Of a DNA stretch of 64,000 nt, positions 54,955 through 63,288 are shown piece by piece. The stretch is from NCBI RefSeq assembly GCF_000786695.1, contig NZ_CP009962.1, positions 1 through 64,000 on the forward strand. The letters run 5' to 3'. The notes under the pieces were generated by a model. The model did no database searches and was not told where the DNA came from. It saw nothing but the letters and a program-made list of their open reading frames with translations. Source of the stretch: Collimonas arenae. GTDB lineage: Bacteria; Pseudomonadota; Gammaproteobacteria; Burkholderiales; Burkholderiaceae_D. A program made the translations under genes and the position numbers. The stretch's first letter is position 1. Each line of letters opens with the position of its first letter.

Positions 54955-56070
54955 TCACGGCAATTGCGGACAAGCCGCAGGCAATTGTTGTCCAAACAAG
55001 ACCGCCTGCCCGCATGCCGATCCGTACATGCCGCGGCCGTCATGGCCGATGCCCGGCACTTCCACCACGCTCTGATTAAGCCCCGCCGTATGCCTTCCTT
55101 GCATATAGTTGAAATAGGCCAGGCCGCGCGCCAGCCGGTACGGGCCTTGCGCCATGGCGGGACAGGAGCGGTCGATGAAGTGAGTGTACGGATTGGTATC
55201 GGCCATCCCCAGCAGATAGGTCACCTTGCGTGCGGCGTAGCGCGCTTCGATGCTGCCCAGATCTTGTTCCGAGACATAGGCCGGTAGCTGTTCCATGCCA
55301 TATTTCCAGCGATTCACATGCGGACATGAGGCGGTGACGGCGGCTTGGAAATGACCATCCGCGTCGGGCCGGTGGTTATCGAAATACAGATAGGTTGATG
55401 GGTTGGCCACGACATAACGCACCTTGATTCCGGCCTTGACCAGGACCGCTTCTGCCCGGCCGGCAACGGCATAGCGCTGCACAATCTGGGCGCCGGCGGA
55501 ATGACCCGAGACCACCACTTCAGCCAGGGCTGGATAGAGAGTGCGGTCGGTGAAATGTTCGAGCAGGGCATCCATGGCGCTGAAGGAGCTGACAGGCGCA
55601 GGGCTCAAGGCAGGTTCGCCGCCCTTCCAGCCCTCCTGGCTCCAGGCCAGCGTGTCGGGCGCGAGCTTGAACGCCTGGACGTCTGCCGGCGTCAGGAACT
55701 GCGGCGCCACTACCAGGCTGCCAGCGCCTGCCGCACCGGCTTCCTCGACCGCACGGAGACCGTCGGCAAAATAGACATCGGCGTTGCGCAATGTGCCGTG
55801 CACCACAATCAATATCCGTTTCACCTCAGGCGCTGCAGTACTGAGCGAGTGGTCGGCATAGACCGGCAGCACGCCGCTGCCTTGCGGAGTCTTTACGGCA
55901 AGGCGCTGATCGGCGACTTTTTTGACGGGCGCGTCCAGCACGGATGCTTCTTTCGCGAAGGCGTCGTACGGCTGGGTTGCGAGCATGCCGCCAAGAAAAA
56001 GCGTAAGGGTAAATGCGGCATTAAATGTGGCAATAAATTTGACAATATTTGCTGATCGGCTGGCGGGCAT
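54955..56070 (-). CDS. Exported alpha/beta-hydrolase family protein
   Basis: Starting at 56070 (MPASRSANIVKFIATFNAAF), this 371-residue protein has a long hydrophobic signal or anchor (about 10-35) and the motifs LIVVHGTLRNADVYFAD, VVVSGHSAGAQIVQRYA (nucleophile elbow GHSAG) and VEVPGIGHDGRGMYG (catalytic His). Multiple Cys residues in the C-terminal third suggest disulfides in the periplasm. The substrate is unknown; esterase or lipase-like activity is inferred from the fold. Confidence 0.75.
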   Translation of the reverse strand: MPASRSANIVKFIATFNAAFTLTLFLGGMLATQPYDAFAKEASVLDAPVKKVADQRLAVKTPQGSGVLPVYADHSLSTAAPEVKRILIVVHGTLRNADVYFADGLRAVEEAGAAGAGSLVVAPQFLTPADVQAFKLAPDTLAWSQEGWKGGEPALSPAPVSSFSAMDALLEHFTDRTLYPALAEVVVSGHSAGAQIVQRYAVAGRAEAVLVKAGIKVRYVVANPSTYLYFDNHRPDADGHFQAAVTASCPHVNRWKYGMEQLPAYVSEQDLGSIEARYAARKVTYLLGMADTNPYTHFIDRSCPAMAQGPYRLARGLAYFNYMQGRHTAGLNQSVVEVPGIGHDGRGMYGSACGQAVLFGQQLPAACPQLP

Positions 56071-56191
56071 GAAAATTCCCAAAAAGAACTAGACCAGGCC
56101 GATTCTGGCACGAATACCGGGCAGGCGTGAAGCGGCTGGTTTTGTTATTACAAGCCGAACTGCCCCGCACACCTGACGGTTAAATCCGGAT

Positions 56192-56518
56192 TCAGGTTGA
56201 GATATCGATCGCCTGGTAGTTGCCTAGATCGGCCTGGATGCCAAGCCGGTTGAACATCACTTGTGGATGAAAGTCAGTCTTGGCATGCAGTTTCTGTACT
56301 TCGATCTTGGCGGCTTCGATGGAGGCCAGGTCTGACCATCCCAGTACCGTAACGTAGTTGTACGATCCCGGACCCGAAGTCTGTTCCAGCACCAGCTCTT
56401 GCGTGCAACCGGGCAAGGAGCGCAGCAACGCATGCGTAGTGCGCACCTTGGCCAGGAATTCCTGTTGCGCTGTTTCAGGAACGATGAATTTGTCTACTCG
56501 GTAAATCTGGGAAGTCAT
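56192..56518 (-). CDS. Antibiotic biosynthesis monooxygenase-like (ABM) domain protein
   Basis: This 108-residue single-domain protein reads SQIYRVDKFIVPETAQQEFL, then LRSLPGCTQELVLEQTSG and YNYVTVLGWSDLASIEAAK, the dimeric alpha/beta-barrel ABM pattern. Such proteins include quinol monooxygenases and heme-degrading enzymes; none can be favoured here. Confidence 0.75.
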   Translation of the reverse strand: MTSQIYRVDKFIVPETAQQEFLAKVRTTHALLRSLPGCTQELVLEQTSGPGSYNYVTVLGWSDLASIEAAKIEVQKLHAKTDFHPQVMFNRLGIQADLGNYQAIDIST

Positions 56519-56707
56519 TGTGAGCTCTCCGCTTGGTTTCGACTGAGGCGCAACACGTATATACGCATTCGCGCAGTAACGATCAATTGCCGGAGTCGAG
56601 TGTAAAACCTCAAGTTAACTTGAGGTCAAGTGGAAAAAGAAAAAAGATTTTGGCCAGCTTAAATTCAGGTAACGTTACGTTCCCTGCTATCGCCTCATTA
56701 CCTGATC

Positions 56708-57418
56708 ATGCAAGCAATAGAGTCGTTTGACGTTCCCTATGAAAATACCGTCCTGAAAGGCGATTTTCTTGAGTCGACATCCGCCAGCCATATTTTGCTG
56801 TTGCATGGCGCGGGTGTCAGTTCGCGCGCTACCGCGATGCGTTCCGGCCTGCGTCCGGCGCTACAGCAACGCGGCGTTGCCACGACGTCTTTCGATTGCA
56901 TCGGCCATGGCGACACCGGTGGTGCGTTATTGGATTCTTCGCTGAGCAGCCGCACGCGCCAGGCGGAGGCCGTGATCGCGGCAAGAAAGCTGGCCGAGCC
57001 GTTGGTGATTTGCGGCACCAGCATGGGTGCGTATAACGCCATTCGACTCACGCAAAAATACCAGGTCACCGGCTTGATCCTGATCGTGCCGGGCGTCTAT
57101 ACGCCGGCTGCATATGGGCTGCCGTTCGGGCCGCAATTTTCCGAGGTAATCCGCCGCGACCGCAGCTGGGCCGATAGCGATGCCTGGTCGATTCTCCGGA
57201 AGTTCAAGGGAGACCTGCTGGTGATCGCCGCCGAGCATGATGCCGTCATACCTCTGGAAATACCGGACCGCCTGCTGTTGTCCGCACAGCAGGCGCGTTC
57301 GCGCCGGCTACGGGTGGTGGCAGGCACGGACCACAGCCACCTGTTCCCGCTGGTGGCGGCAGAACGTCCGGCGGAATTCGATGCGTTGATGACGATGATG
57401 GTTGATTGCGGCAGATAG
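56708..57418 (+). CDS. Alpha/beta hydrolase
   Basis: This 236-residue cytosolic hydrolase has LLLHGAGVSSRATAM (oxyanion region), CIGHGDTGG, the nucleophile elbow GTSMG (about 103-107) and a C-terminal AGTDHSHLFPL (catalytic His), with the acid in AEHDAVIPLE. All three triad members are visible. Confidence 0.85.
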   Translation: MQAIESFDVPYENTVLKGDFLESTSASHILLLHGAGVSSRATAMRSGLRPALQQRGVATTSFDCIGHGDTGGALLDSSLSSRTRQAEAVIAARKLAEPLVICGTSMGAYNAIRLTQKYQVTGLILIVPGVYTPAAYGLPFGPQFSEVIRRDRSWADSDAWSILRKFKGDLLVIAAEHDAVIPLEIPDRLLLSAQQARSRRLRVVAGTDHSHLFPLVAAERPAEFDALMTMMVDCGR

Positions 57419-57481
57419 GGCGCAGAACACTGAAGCCTGGCCATAGCCATTACCAGGCCGGTCTGAGGGGGGCTCGCATCG

Positions 57482-58087
57482 TTATGCCAGGGCTTCCGCA
57501 GCCAGCGCCGCCTTTACCGACTCGCGCGAACCGATGCGCTCCATATAGCCGGCGATGGCCGGCCATTGCGCAAGATCGATCGAAAAAAACACCGCCCAGC
57601 GCAGCACCGTGAACAGATAGGCGTCGGCCACGCTGAATTGCGCGCCGAGCAGGTAATCCTGTTGCGCCAGTGTGGCGTCTATCTGCCCCAACCGCTTGAG
57701 CAGCTTGTCCCTGAAGATGGCTTTGACCTCTGCGGGAATCGCCGCATTGAATAGCGGGCTCATCCCCGCGTGGATTTCGCTGCTGATGAAATTCAGCGCT
57801 TCCTGCAGGCGTATGCGTTCCCAACTGCCGTTCGGCGGCGCCAGTTTTGCTTCCGGCTTGAGGTCGGCCAGGTATTGGACTATCGCAGGACCTTCCGTCA
57901 GCACCGCGCCGTTATCCAGCTGCAATGCCGCCACATAGCCTTTCGGATTGATCGCCAGGAAGTCGCCGCCATCGGCGGTTTTCTTGGTCTTGTTGTCGAC
58001 CTTGACCAGTTCAAACGGCAGGCCCAGTTCGCGCAGCACGATGTGCGGCGAGAGCGAACAGGTAGCGGGGGCAAAATACAATTTCAT
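57482..58087 (-). CDS. Glutathione S-transferase, beta class
   Basis: This 201-residue GST has the N-terminal thioredoxin-like domain MKLYFAPATCSLSPHIVLRE with the beta-class catalytic Cys10, EGPAIVQYLADLKP for glutathione binding, and a helical C-terminal domain. It is divergent from the HxlR regulator (119 bp apart), the usual electrophile-response pairing. Confidence 0.92.
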   Translation of the reverse strand: MKLYFAPATCSLSPHIVLRELGLPFELVKVDNKTKKTADGGDFLAINPKGYVAALQLDNGAVLTEGPAIVQYLADLKPEAKLAPPNGSWERIRLQEALNFISSEIHAGMSPLFNAAIPAEVKAIFRDKLLKRLGQIDATLAQQDYLLGAQFSVADAYLFTVLRWAVFFSIDLAQWPAIAGYMERIGSRESVKAALAAEALA

Positions 58088-58206
58088 GCAAATCTCCTGT
58101 GCAGCCGCGCCAAGCGCGGAATGAGGAGAGTATGGTGATGGCAGTTACTATTGTAAAGAAGGCAGAAATTTGTTATATAGGTACATAAATTATACTTAGG
58201 TTCCGT

Positions 58207-58569
58207 ATGAAGAAGAACGTCTCCGGTTGTTCGGTAGAGGAAGCCATGCTGTTGCTGGGCGGGCGCTGGCGCTTGTTGCTTGTGTCCTACCTGCTGGATG
58301 GCCCCAAGCGCTTCAACGATTTACGCCGCGACATGCCGAATATCTCGCAGCGCATGCTGACGCTGGATTTGCGAGCGCTGGAAGCGGCCGGACTGGTGTT
58401 GCGCACCGTCTATGCCGAGGTGCCGGTCAAGGTGGAATATTGCCTTACCGCCGAAGGTCAGCGTCTGCGCAAGGTGGTGGCTGTGGTGCAAGAGTTCGGT
58501 TTATGGCTGAAAGAAGAACATTTGCCGGCAACGCAAACCAAGGCTTCTGTACATGAACCAGCGCTATAG
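58207..58569 (+). CDS. HxlR-family transcriptional regulator
   Basis: This 120-residue winged-helix protein reads CSVEEAMLLLGGRWRLLLVS, NDLRRDMPNISQRMLTLDLR and GLVLRTVYAEVPVKVEY, typical of HxlR (DUF24). A single N-terminal Cys (CSVEE) may sense electrophiles. It probably regulates itself and the divergent GST gene. Confidence 0.92.
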   Translation: MKKNVSGCSVEEAMLLLGGRWRLLLVSYLLDGPKRFNDLRRDMPNISQRMLTLDLRALEAAGLVLRTVYAEVPVKVEYCLTAEGQRLRKVVAVVQEFGLWLKEEHLPATQTKASVHEPAL

Positions 58570-58655
58570 CTAGTATGATTCAGGGATGCCGCCAGCCGGA
58601 ACGTTTCGGCTGAGGGGATGTCAGTCAGGGTACCCATTTGATTCATGAGACCACG

Positions 58656-58832
58656 ATGCGCTTATTCTTTTTCGTTATGACCAGCTTTCTCCTTGTTGCC
58701 TGCGGTCACATTGCGCCGAATGGCGACAGCAGCTCCAGTGGTAGTACTAGCAGCAGCGGCAACATCAGCGGCAGCAGCATCACCCCTTACGGCGTGATCG
58801 ATACCGGCGTGACCCGCACTATCAACCGTTAA
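58656..58832 (+). CDS. Small putative lipoprotein
   Basis: This 58-residue protein has a lipobox: MRLFFFVMTSFLLVACGHIA, with Cys17 as the lipidation site. The mature part is Ser/Gly-rich (SSSSGSTSSSGNISGSS). The start at 58656 is favoured over 58638. Function unknown. Confidence 0.65.
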   Translation: MRLFFFVMTSFLLVACGHIAPNGDSSSSGSTSSSGNISGSSITPYGVIDTGVTRTINR

Positions 58833-58863
58833 CCCTCACCAACATTCACACGGAGTTTTCAAA

Positions 58864-59460
58864 TTGAAGCAACACATCAATGCAAGCCTGGTCGAAGCAC
58901 AGCAATCACTGAATGCCCTGCTCGCCAATCCGACAGCGCTGGACGCGATTGAACAAGCGGGCCGCTTGCTGATCGATGTGTTCGAGCGCAAGGGACGTGT
59001 GTATTCTTGCGGCAACGGCGGCTCGATGTGCGACGCCATGCACTTCGCCGAGGAACTGACCGGCCGCTACCGTCTCGACCGCGCCGCGCTTGGCGCTACC
59101 GCGATCAGCGATGCCGGGCACCTGACCTGCGTCGGCAACGACCATGGCTACGAACAGGTTTTTTCGCGCTACCTGGAAGGCCACGGCCGTCCCGGCGATT
59201 GTCTGCTGGCGCTAAGCACCAGCGGCACCAGCAAGAACATCATCCGGGCGGCGCAGACTGCGCAATCGCTGGGGATGAGCGTCATCATCTTGTCGGGCAA
59301 GCAGAGCGAGGTATTGTCCGCGCTCGTCAGCGTTTATATCTGCACGCCGGGCGGTACTTTTGCAGATCGCGTGCAAGAGTTGCACATCAAGGTTTTGCAC
59401 ATTTTGATCGAGCTGGTCGAGCGGCATTTTTTTCCGGAAAATTACGCCGTAAAACCGTAA
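58864..59460 (+). CDS. gmhA: Phosphoheptose isomerase (sedoheptulose 7-phosphate isomerase)
   Basis: This 198-residue SIS-domain enzyme converts D-sedoheptulose 7-phosphate to D-glycero-D-manno-heptose 7-phosphate for lipopolysaccharide core synthesis. It shows YSCGNGGSMCDAMHFAEEL, CVGNDHGYEQVFSRYLE, ALSTSGTSKNIIRAA and VQELHIKVLHILIELVE, matching GmhA closely. It uses a TTG start at 58864 with GGAG upstream. Confidence 0.88.
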   Translation: MKQHINASLVEAQQSLNALLANPTALDAIEQAGRLLIDVFERKGRVYSCGNGGSMCDAMHFAEELTGRYRLDRAALGATAISDAGHLTCVGNDHGYEQVFSRYLEGHGRPGDCLLALSTSGTSKNIIRAAQTAQSLGMSVIILSGKQSEVLSALVSVYICTPGGTFADRVQELHIKVLHILIELVERHFFPENYAVKP

Positions 59461-59462
59461 TC

Positions 59463-59615
59463 GTGGCGCTGGCCGCGAATCTCCAGGCACCGCTACGCCG
59501 GCCTCCGGTGCGGGTTTCCGACGCCTGCCAACGCGCCCGTGAAATTGTGACGGCGCGGCCGCAAGAGGTATCCGCGGTTGTGGACAAGCGCGTGAAAGCC
59601 TATCTCACTGCCTGA
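59463..59615 (+). CDS. Possible small ORF after gmhA
   Basis: A 50-codon frame from GTG 59463 (VALAANLQAPLRRPPVRVSD, ending VVDKRVKAYLTA) follows the gmhA stop by two bases, suggesting coupling. No motif is recognised; it could also be untranslated. Confidence 0.3.
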   Translation: MALAANLQAPLRRPPVRVSDACQRAREIVTARPQEVSAVVDKRVKAYLTA

Positions 59616-59616
59616 T

Positions 59617-60342
59617 TCAAGCCTGCGGTTCGGGCGGGCTTTCCGCCGGCAAGGCTGCTGCGCTGAGCACGGCGTCGCGCTTGTCCAGCAAATGCTGGCG
59701 CAGCACTGTTGCCAGGCGTTTGCCGTCGCGCGCTTCCAGCGCTTTCACCATTTCATCATGGTCATGCGCGGCGCTATCCCATTTGTGCGGCTGGAAATTC
59801 GATTTGAAGCGCAGGGCTTGCAGCCGCCGGTTCAGGGTCAGGTAAGTCTGGCGCAGCACGGAATTGCGCGCAGCGTCATTGATCTTGTCGTGGATTGCCT
59901 GGTTGCGGCTGTAGTAGCCGGGCAGGTCGTTTTGCGCCTTGCAGGCCAGCATCGCATAGTGCAAGGCCTTGATTTCCGCCAGCTCGACCGGCGTGATGCG
60001 GTCGCAAGCCAGCTCGCCTGACATCGCCTCCAGGCCGCTCATCAATTCAAAGGTTTCCCAGATTTCCGTTTCCGACATCTTCGATACCGAAGCGCCGCGG
60101 TTCGGCGAAATCTCTATCAGGCCTTCGGCCGCCAATACCTTCAGCGCTTCGCGCAACGGCGTACGTGAAATGCCGAGGGTTTCGCATAACTCCCGCTCAT
60201 TGAGCTTGGTTCCCGGCGTCAGCACCGCTTCGACGATCAGGTTGCGCAGGTGGTCGACCACCGTGTCATGCAAGCGCTGACGTTCCAGTTTCGGCACCAG
60301 CGGCGCAGCTTTTGTTTCTTCGCCAATTATCGCATTTTGCAT
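59617..60342 (-). CDS. GntR-family (FadR-type) transcriptional regulator
   Basis: This 241-residue regulator has an N-terminal GntR HTH (KLNERELCETLGISRTPLRE, then AAEGLIEISPNRGASV) and a helical FCD effector domain with likely metal-binding His/Asp. Its operator overlaps its own start codon. It is divergent from the aminotransferase gene. Confidence 0.92.
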   Translation of the reverse strand: MQNAIIGEETKAAPLVPKLERQRLHDTVVDHLRNLIVEAVLTPGTKLNERELCETLGISRTPLREALKVLAAEGLIEISPNRGASVSKMSETEIWETFELMSGLEAMSGELACDRITPVELAEIKALHYAMLACKAQNDLPGYYSRNQAIHDKINDAARNSVLRQTYLTLNRRLQALRFKSNFQPHKWDSAAHDHDEMVKALEARDGKRLATVLRQHLLDKRDAVLSAAALPAESPPEPQA

Positions 60343-60581
60343 TCAAAATCCTTTTTTACGCGCTCGTCGTTATTTTAACATCAAACAGGGCACCCAAGAA
60401 TCCTTGTCTCCCAGCATGGGTATTTGAATGCAAAGACGCATAAATCTACCGTAAATGCGCAAATAATGGCACTTTCAGAGCTTTTTCTCGCCATAAAAGC
60501 CGATGACGCAAGTCAAGTAATCGCAAAAAAACGCTTTACGGCGGACATGTCGACTGCTAAAGTATTTTGAATGCAAAATAC
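60334..60581. promoter_or_regulatory. Three GntR-type operators (core TTTGAATGCAAA)
   Basis: Core-containing sites are ATTTTGAATGCAAAAT (60334-60349, minus strand, overlapping the GntR start), a weaker GTATTTGAATGCAAAG (60420-60435) and the perfect palindrome GTATTTTG-AATG-CAAAATAC (60562-60581), 24 bp before the aminotransferase start. The three share their centre exactly. Confidence 0.8.
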
Positions 60582-60604
60582 AATTTGTTCAAAAGGAGGC
60601 ATAA

Positions 60605-61822
60605 ATGTTAACCCTAGACTTTCATCCAGCCGGCCGTCATTTCCTGCAAATCCCGGGACCGAGCCCGGTGCCGGATCGCATCTTGCGGGCCATGAGCTAC
60701 CCCACCATCGACCACCGCGGCCCCGAATTCGGCGCCCTCGGTTTACAGGTGCTGGCTGGCATCAAGAAGATTTTCAAGACCGAGCAGCCGGTGGTGATCT
60801 ACCCGGCGTCCGGCACTGGCGCCTGGGAAGCGGCGCTGACGAATACCTTGAGCGCGGGCGATACGGTGCTGATGTATGAGACCGGCCATTTCGCCACGCT
60901 GTGGAAGAAAATGGCTGAAGCGCTGGGCTTGAAGCCGGAGTTTCTCGGCTTGCCGGGCATTCAGGGCTGGCGTCATGGGGTGCAGGCGGAGCGCATCGAA
61001 GAGCGCTTGCGCAACGACAGGGAACACCAGATCAAGGCCGTATGCGTGGTGCATAACGAAACTTCGACCGGCGTCACCTCCGATATCGCGGCAGTGCGCA
61101 AGGCGATCGACGCCGCCGGTCATCCGGCTTTGCTGATCGTCGATACGATCTCCGGGCTGGCGTCGGCGGATTACCGTCATGACGAATGGGGCGTCGACGT
61201 GACTGTCTCCGGTTCGCAAAAGGGTTTGATGCTGCCGCCCGGGATCAGCTTCAACGCCGTATCTAAAAAAGCCATCGAAGCCAGCAAGACGGCAAAGCTG
61301 CCGCGCGCGTTCTGGGGCTGGAGCGAAATCATTGAAATGAACGCCACCGGTTACTGGCCCTATACCCCCAACACCAATTTGCTGTACGGCTTGTCGGAAG
61401 CGCTGGACATGATCCTGGGCGAAGGGCTGGAAAACGTATTCGCGCGTCACCAGCGTCTGGCCGGCGCATGTCGCGCCGCGGTGCGCGCCTGGGGCCTGGA
61501 GATCCAGTGTGCCGATCCTGCGTTGTACTCGCCGGTGCTGACCGGCGTCATGACGCCGCCTGGCTTCGATGCCGATGCGATCCGCAAGACCATCTATGAA
61601 AACTTCAACATGTCGCTTGGCACCGGTCTTGGAAAAATGAAGGGTGGCATGTTCCGTATCGGCCATCTGGGCGAAGCCAACGACCTGACCTTGATGGCGA
61701 CGCTGGCCGGTTGTGAAATGGGGTTGAAGCTGGCGGGCGTTCCGCTGTCGGCCAGCGGTGTTGTTGCGGCGATGGACAACCTTGGCGCGCAAAAAAGCAA
61801 GCCGGTATTGAAGGCCGCATGA
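60605..61822 (+). CDS. Alanine--glyoxylate / serine--glyoxylate aminotransferase family
   Basis: This 405-residue PLP enzyme is of class V type: IPGPSPVPDRILRAMSYPT, DHRGPEF, YPASGTGAWEAAL, ETSTGVTSD, DTISGLASADYRHDEWGVDV and SGSQKGLMLPPGISF (Schiff-base Lys about 204). The substrate pair is not certain; glyoxylate, or a ureidoglycine-type acceptor, is plausible. AGGAGG precedes the ATG. It is regulated by the GntR operators. Confidence 0.87.
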   Translation: MLTLDFHPAGRHFLQIPGPSPVPDRILRAMSYPTIDHRGPEFGALGLQVLAGIKKIFKTEQPVVIYPASGTGAWEAALTNTLSAGDTVLMYETGHFATLWKKMAEALGLKPEFLGLPGIQGWRHGVQAERIEERLRNDREHQIKAVCVVHNETSTGVTSDIAAVRKAIDAAGHPALLIVDTISGLASADYRHDEWGVDVTVSGSQKGLMLPPGISFNAVSKKAIEASKTAKLPRAFWGWSEIIEMNATGYWPYTPNTNLLYGLSEALDMILGEGLENVFARHQRLAGACRAAVRAWGLEIQCADPALYSPVLTGVMTPPGFDADAIRKTIYENFNMSLGTGLGKMKGGMFRIGHLGEANDLTLMATLAGCEMGLKLAGVPLSASGVVAAMDNLGAQKSKPVLKAA

Positions 61823-61992
61823 GTTGATTTGATGCCGGCCAGGACCGGCGCGACAGGTAGTTGAACAAGAACGGCTGGATCCGCTGCCGCCCGGTAGCGG
61901 ATCGGCCCTGCATCGTCCCGCAGAGGATGGGCCGGGCCATGGATGCGTGTGCGTCCTTCAGTGCTTGGCACCCCTACATAATGGAGACAACC

Positions 61993-63276
61993 ATGAAGCA
62001 CCTGCGTTTGCGCGCGACCACCGTCGTGTTGATCATGTTATGCCTGATGTATTTCATTACCTATCTGGACCGCGTCAATGTCAGCACCGCCGCAGCCGGC
62101 TTCGCTAAGGAATTCGATCTATCGAAAACCGAAATCGGCCTGGTGTTCTCGGCATTCGCCTATCCCTACCTGGTGTTCCAGATTATCGGCGGCTGGGTCA
62201 GCGACAAATTCGGCGCTAAACGTACCCTGATCTACTGCGGCATATTGTGGGGCATCGCCACCATCCTGACCGGTTTTGCCGGCGGCCTGTTTTCGTTGCT
62301 GATGGCGCGCTTGCTACTGGGCCTAGGCGAAGGCGCTACCTTTCCTGCCGCCACTACCGCCATGTCGCGCTGGGTGGCCAAGGAAAATCGGGGTTTCGCC
62401 CAAGGCATCACGCACGCATTTGCCCGCATCGGCAATGCGGTGGCGCCGGCGTTGGTGGTGTTCATCATGGCAGTGCATGGCTGGCGGGAATCGTTTTACA
62501 TTTTCGGCGTGTTCAGCCTTATATGGGTGCTGGTCTGGGCCTTCGTGTTTACCGAACATCCGGAAAAACATCCGCGCATCACAACCGAAGAACTGGCGGT
62601 CCTGCCGCAAGGCAAGAAGAATACGCCAAAAATTCCCTGGGGGCCGCTGTTCAAGCGCATGCTGCCGGTGACTATCGTCTACTTCTGCTACGGCTGGACC
62701 TTGTGGCTGTTTTTGAGCTGGATTCCGCAATATTTCCTGCATAGCTACGATCTGGATATCAAGAAATCCGCGCTGTTTGCCTCCAGCGTGTTCTTCGCCG
62801 GCGTGGTGGGCGATACCCTTGGCGGCATCGTCAGCGACAAGATCCTGAAACGCACCGGCAACCTGAAGCGGGCGCGCAGCCAGATGGTGTCGGTCTGCAT
62901 GTTGTTGACCTTGCTGTCGTTGCTGCCGCTGATGTTTACCCACAATGTCTACATCTCGATATTGTCCCTCAGCGCCGGTTTCTTTTTCGCCGAAATGACT
63001 ATCGGGCCGATGTGGGCCATCCCGATGGATATCGCGCCGCAATATTCCGGCACCGCTAGCGGCATGATGAATACCGGTTCGGCGCTGGCCGCGATCATTT
63101 CGCCGGTATTGTCCGGTTACCTGATCGATCGCTTCGGCAATTGGGAGCTGCCGTTTGTCGGCAGCATGATCCTGATGGGCTTTGGCGTGTTCCTGGCGTT
63201 CCGCATGCAACCTGACAGCAAATTCGAACAAGGCGCCGCGGCCAACGCCCCGGCCACCGCCAAAGCCGGCGCATAG
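61993..63276 (+). CDS. MFS transporter, anion:cation symporter family
   Basis: This 427-residue 12-helix transporter starts at 61993 (MKHLRLRATTVVLIMLCLMY) after GGAGA. The N-terminal YFITYLDRVNVSTAAAGF and GGWVSDKFGAKRTL motifs are typical of the ACS subgroup, which takes up hexuronates, glucarate or other organic anions. It follows the aminotransferase by 170 bp and precedes a keto-acid hydratase, suggesting a shared catabolic pathway for an acidic compound. Confidence 0.9.
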   Translation: MKHLRLRATTVVLIMLCLMYFITYLDRVNVSTAAAGFAKEFDLSKTEIGLVFSAFAYPYLVFQIIGGWVSDKFGAKRTLIYCGILWGIATILTGFAGGLFSLLMARLLLGLGEGATFPAATTAMSRWVAKENRGFAQGITHAFARIGNAVAPALVVFIMAVHGWRESFYIFGVFSLIWVLVWAFVFTEHPEKHPRITTEELAVLPQGKKNTPKIPWGPLFKRMLPVTIVYFCYGWTLWLFLSWIPQYFLHSYDLDIKKSALFASSVFFAGVVGDTLGGIVSDKILKRTGNLKRARSQMVSVCMLLTLLSLLPLMFTHNVYISILSLSAGFFFAEMTIGPMWAIPMDIAPQYSGTASGMMNTGSALAAIISPVLSGYLIDRFGNWELPFVGSMILMGFGVFLAFRMQPDSKFEQGAAANAPATAKAGA

Positions 63277-63288
63277 GAGAGCAGACAG

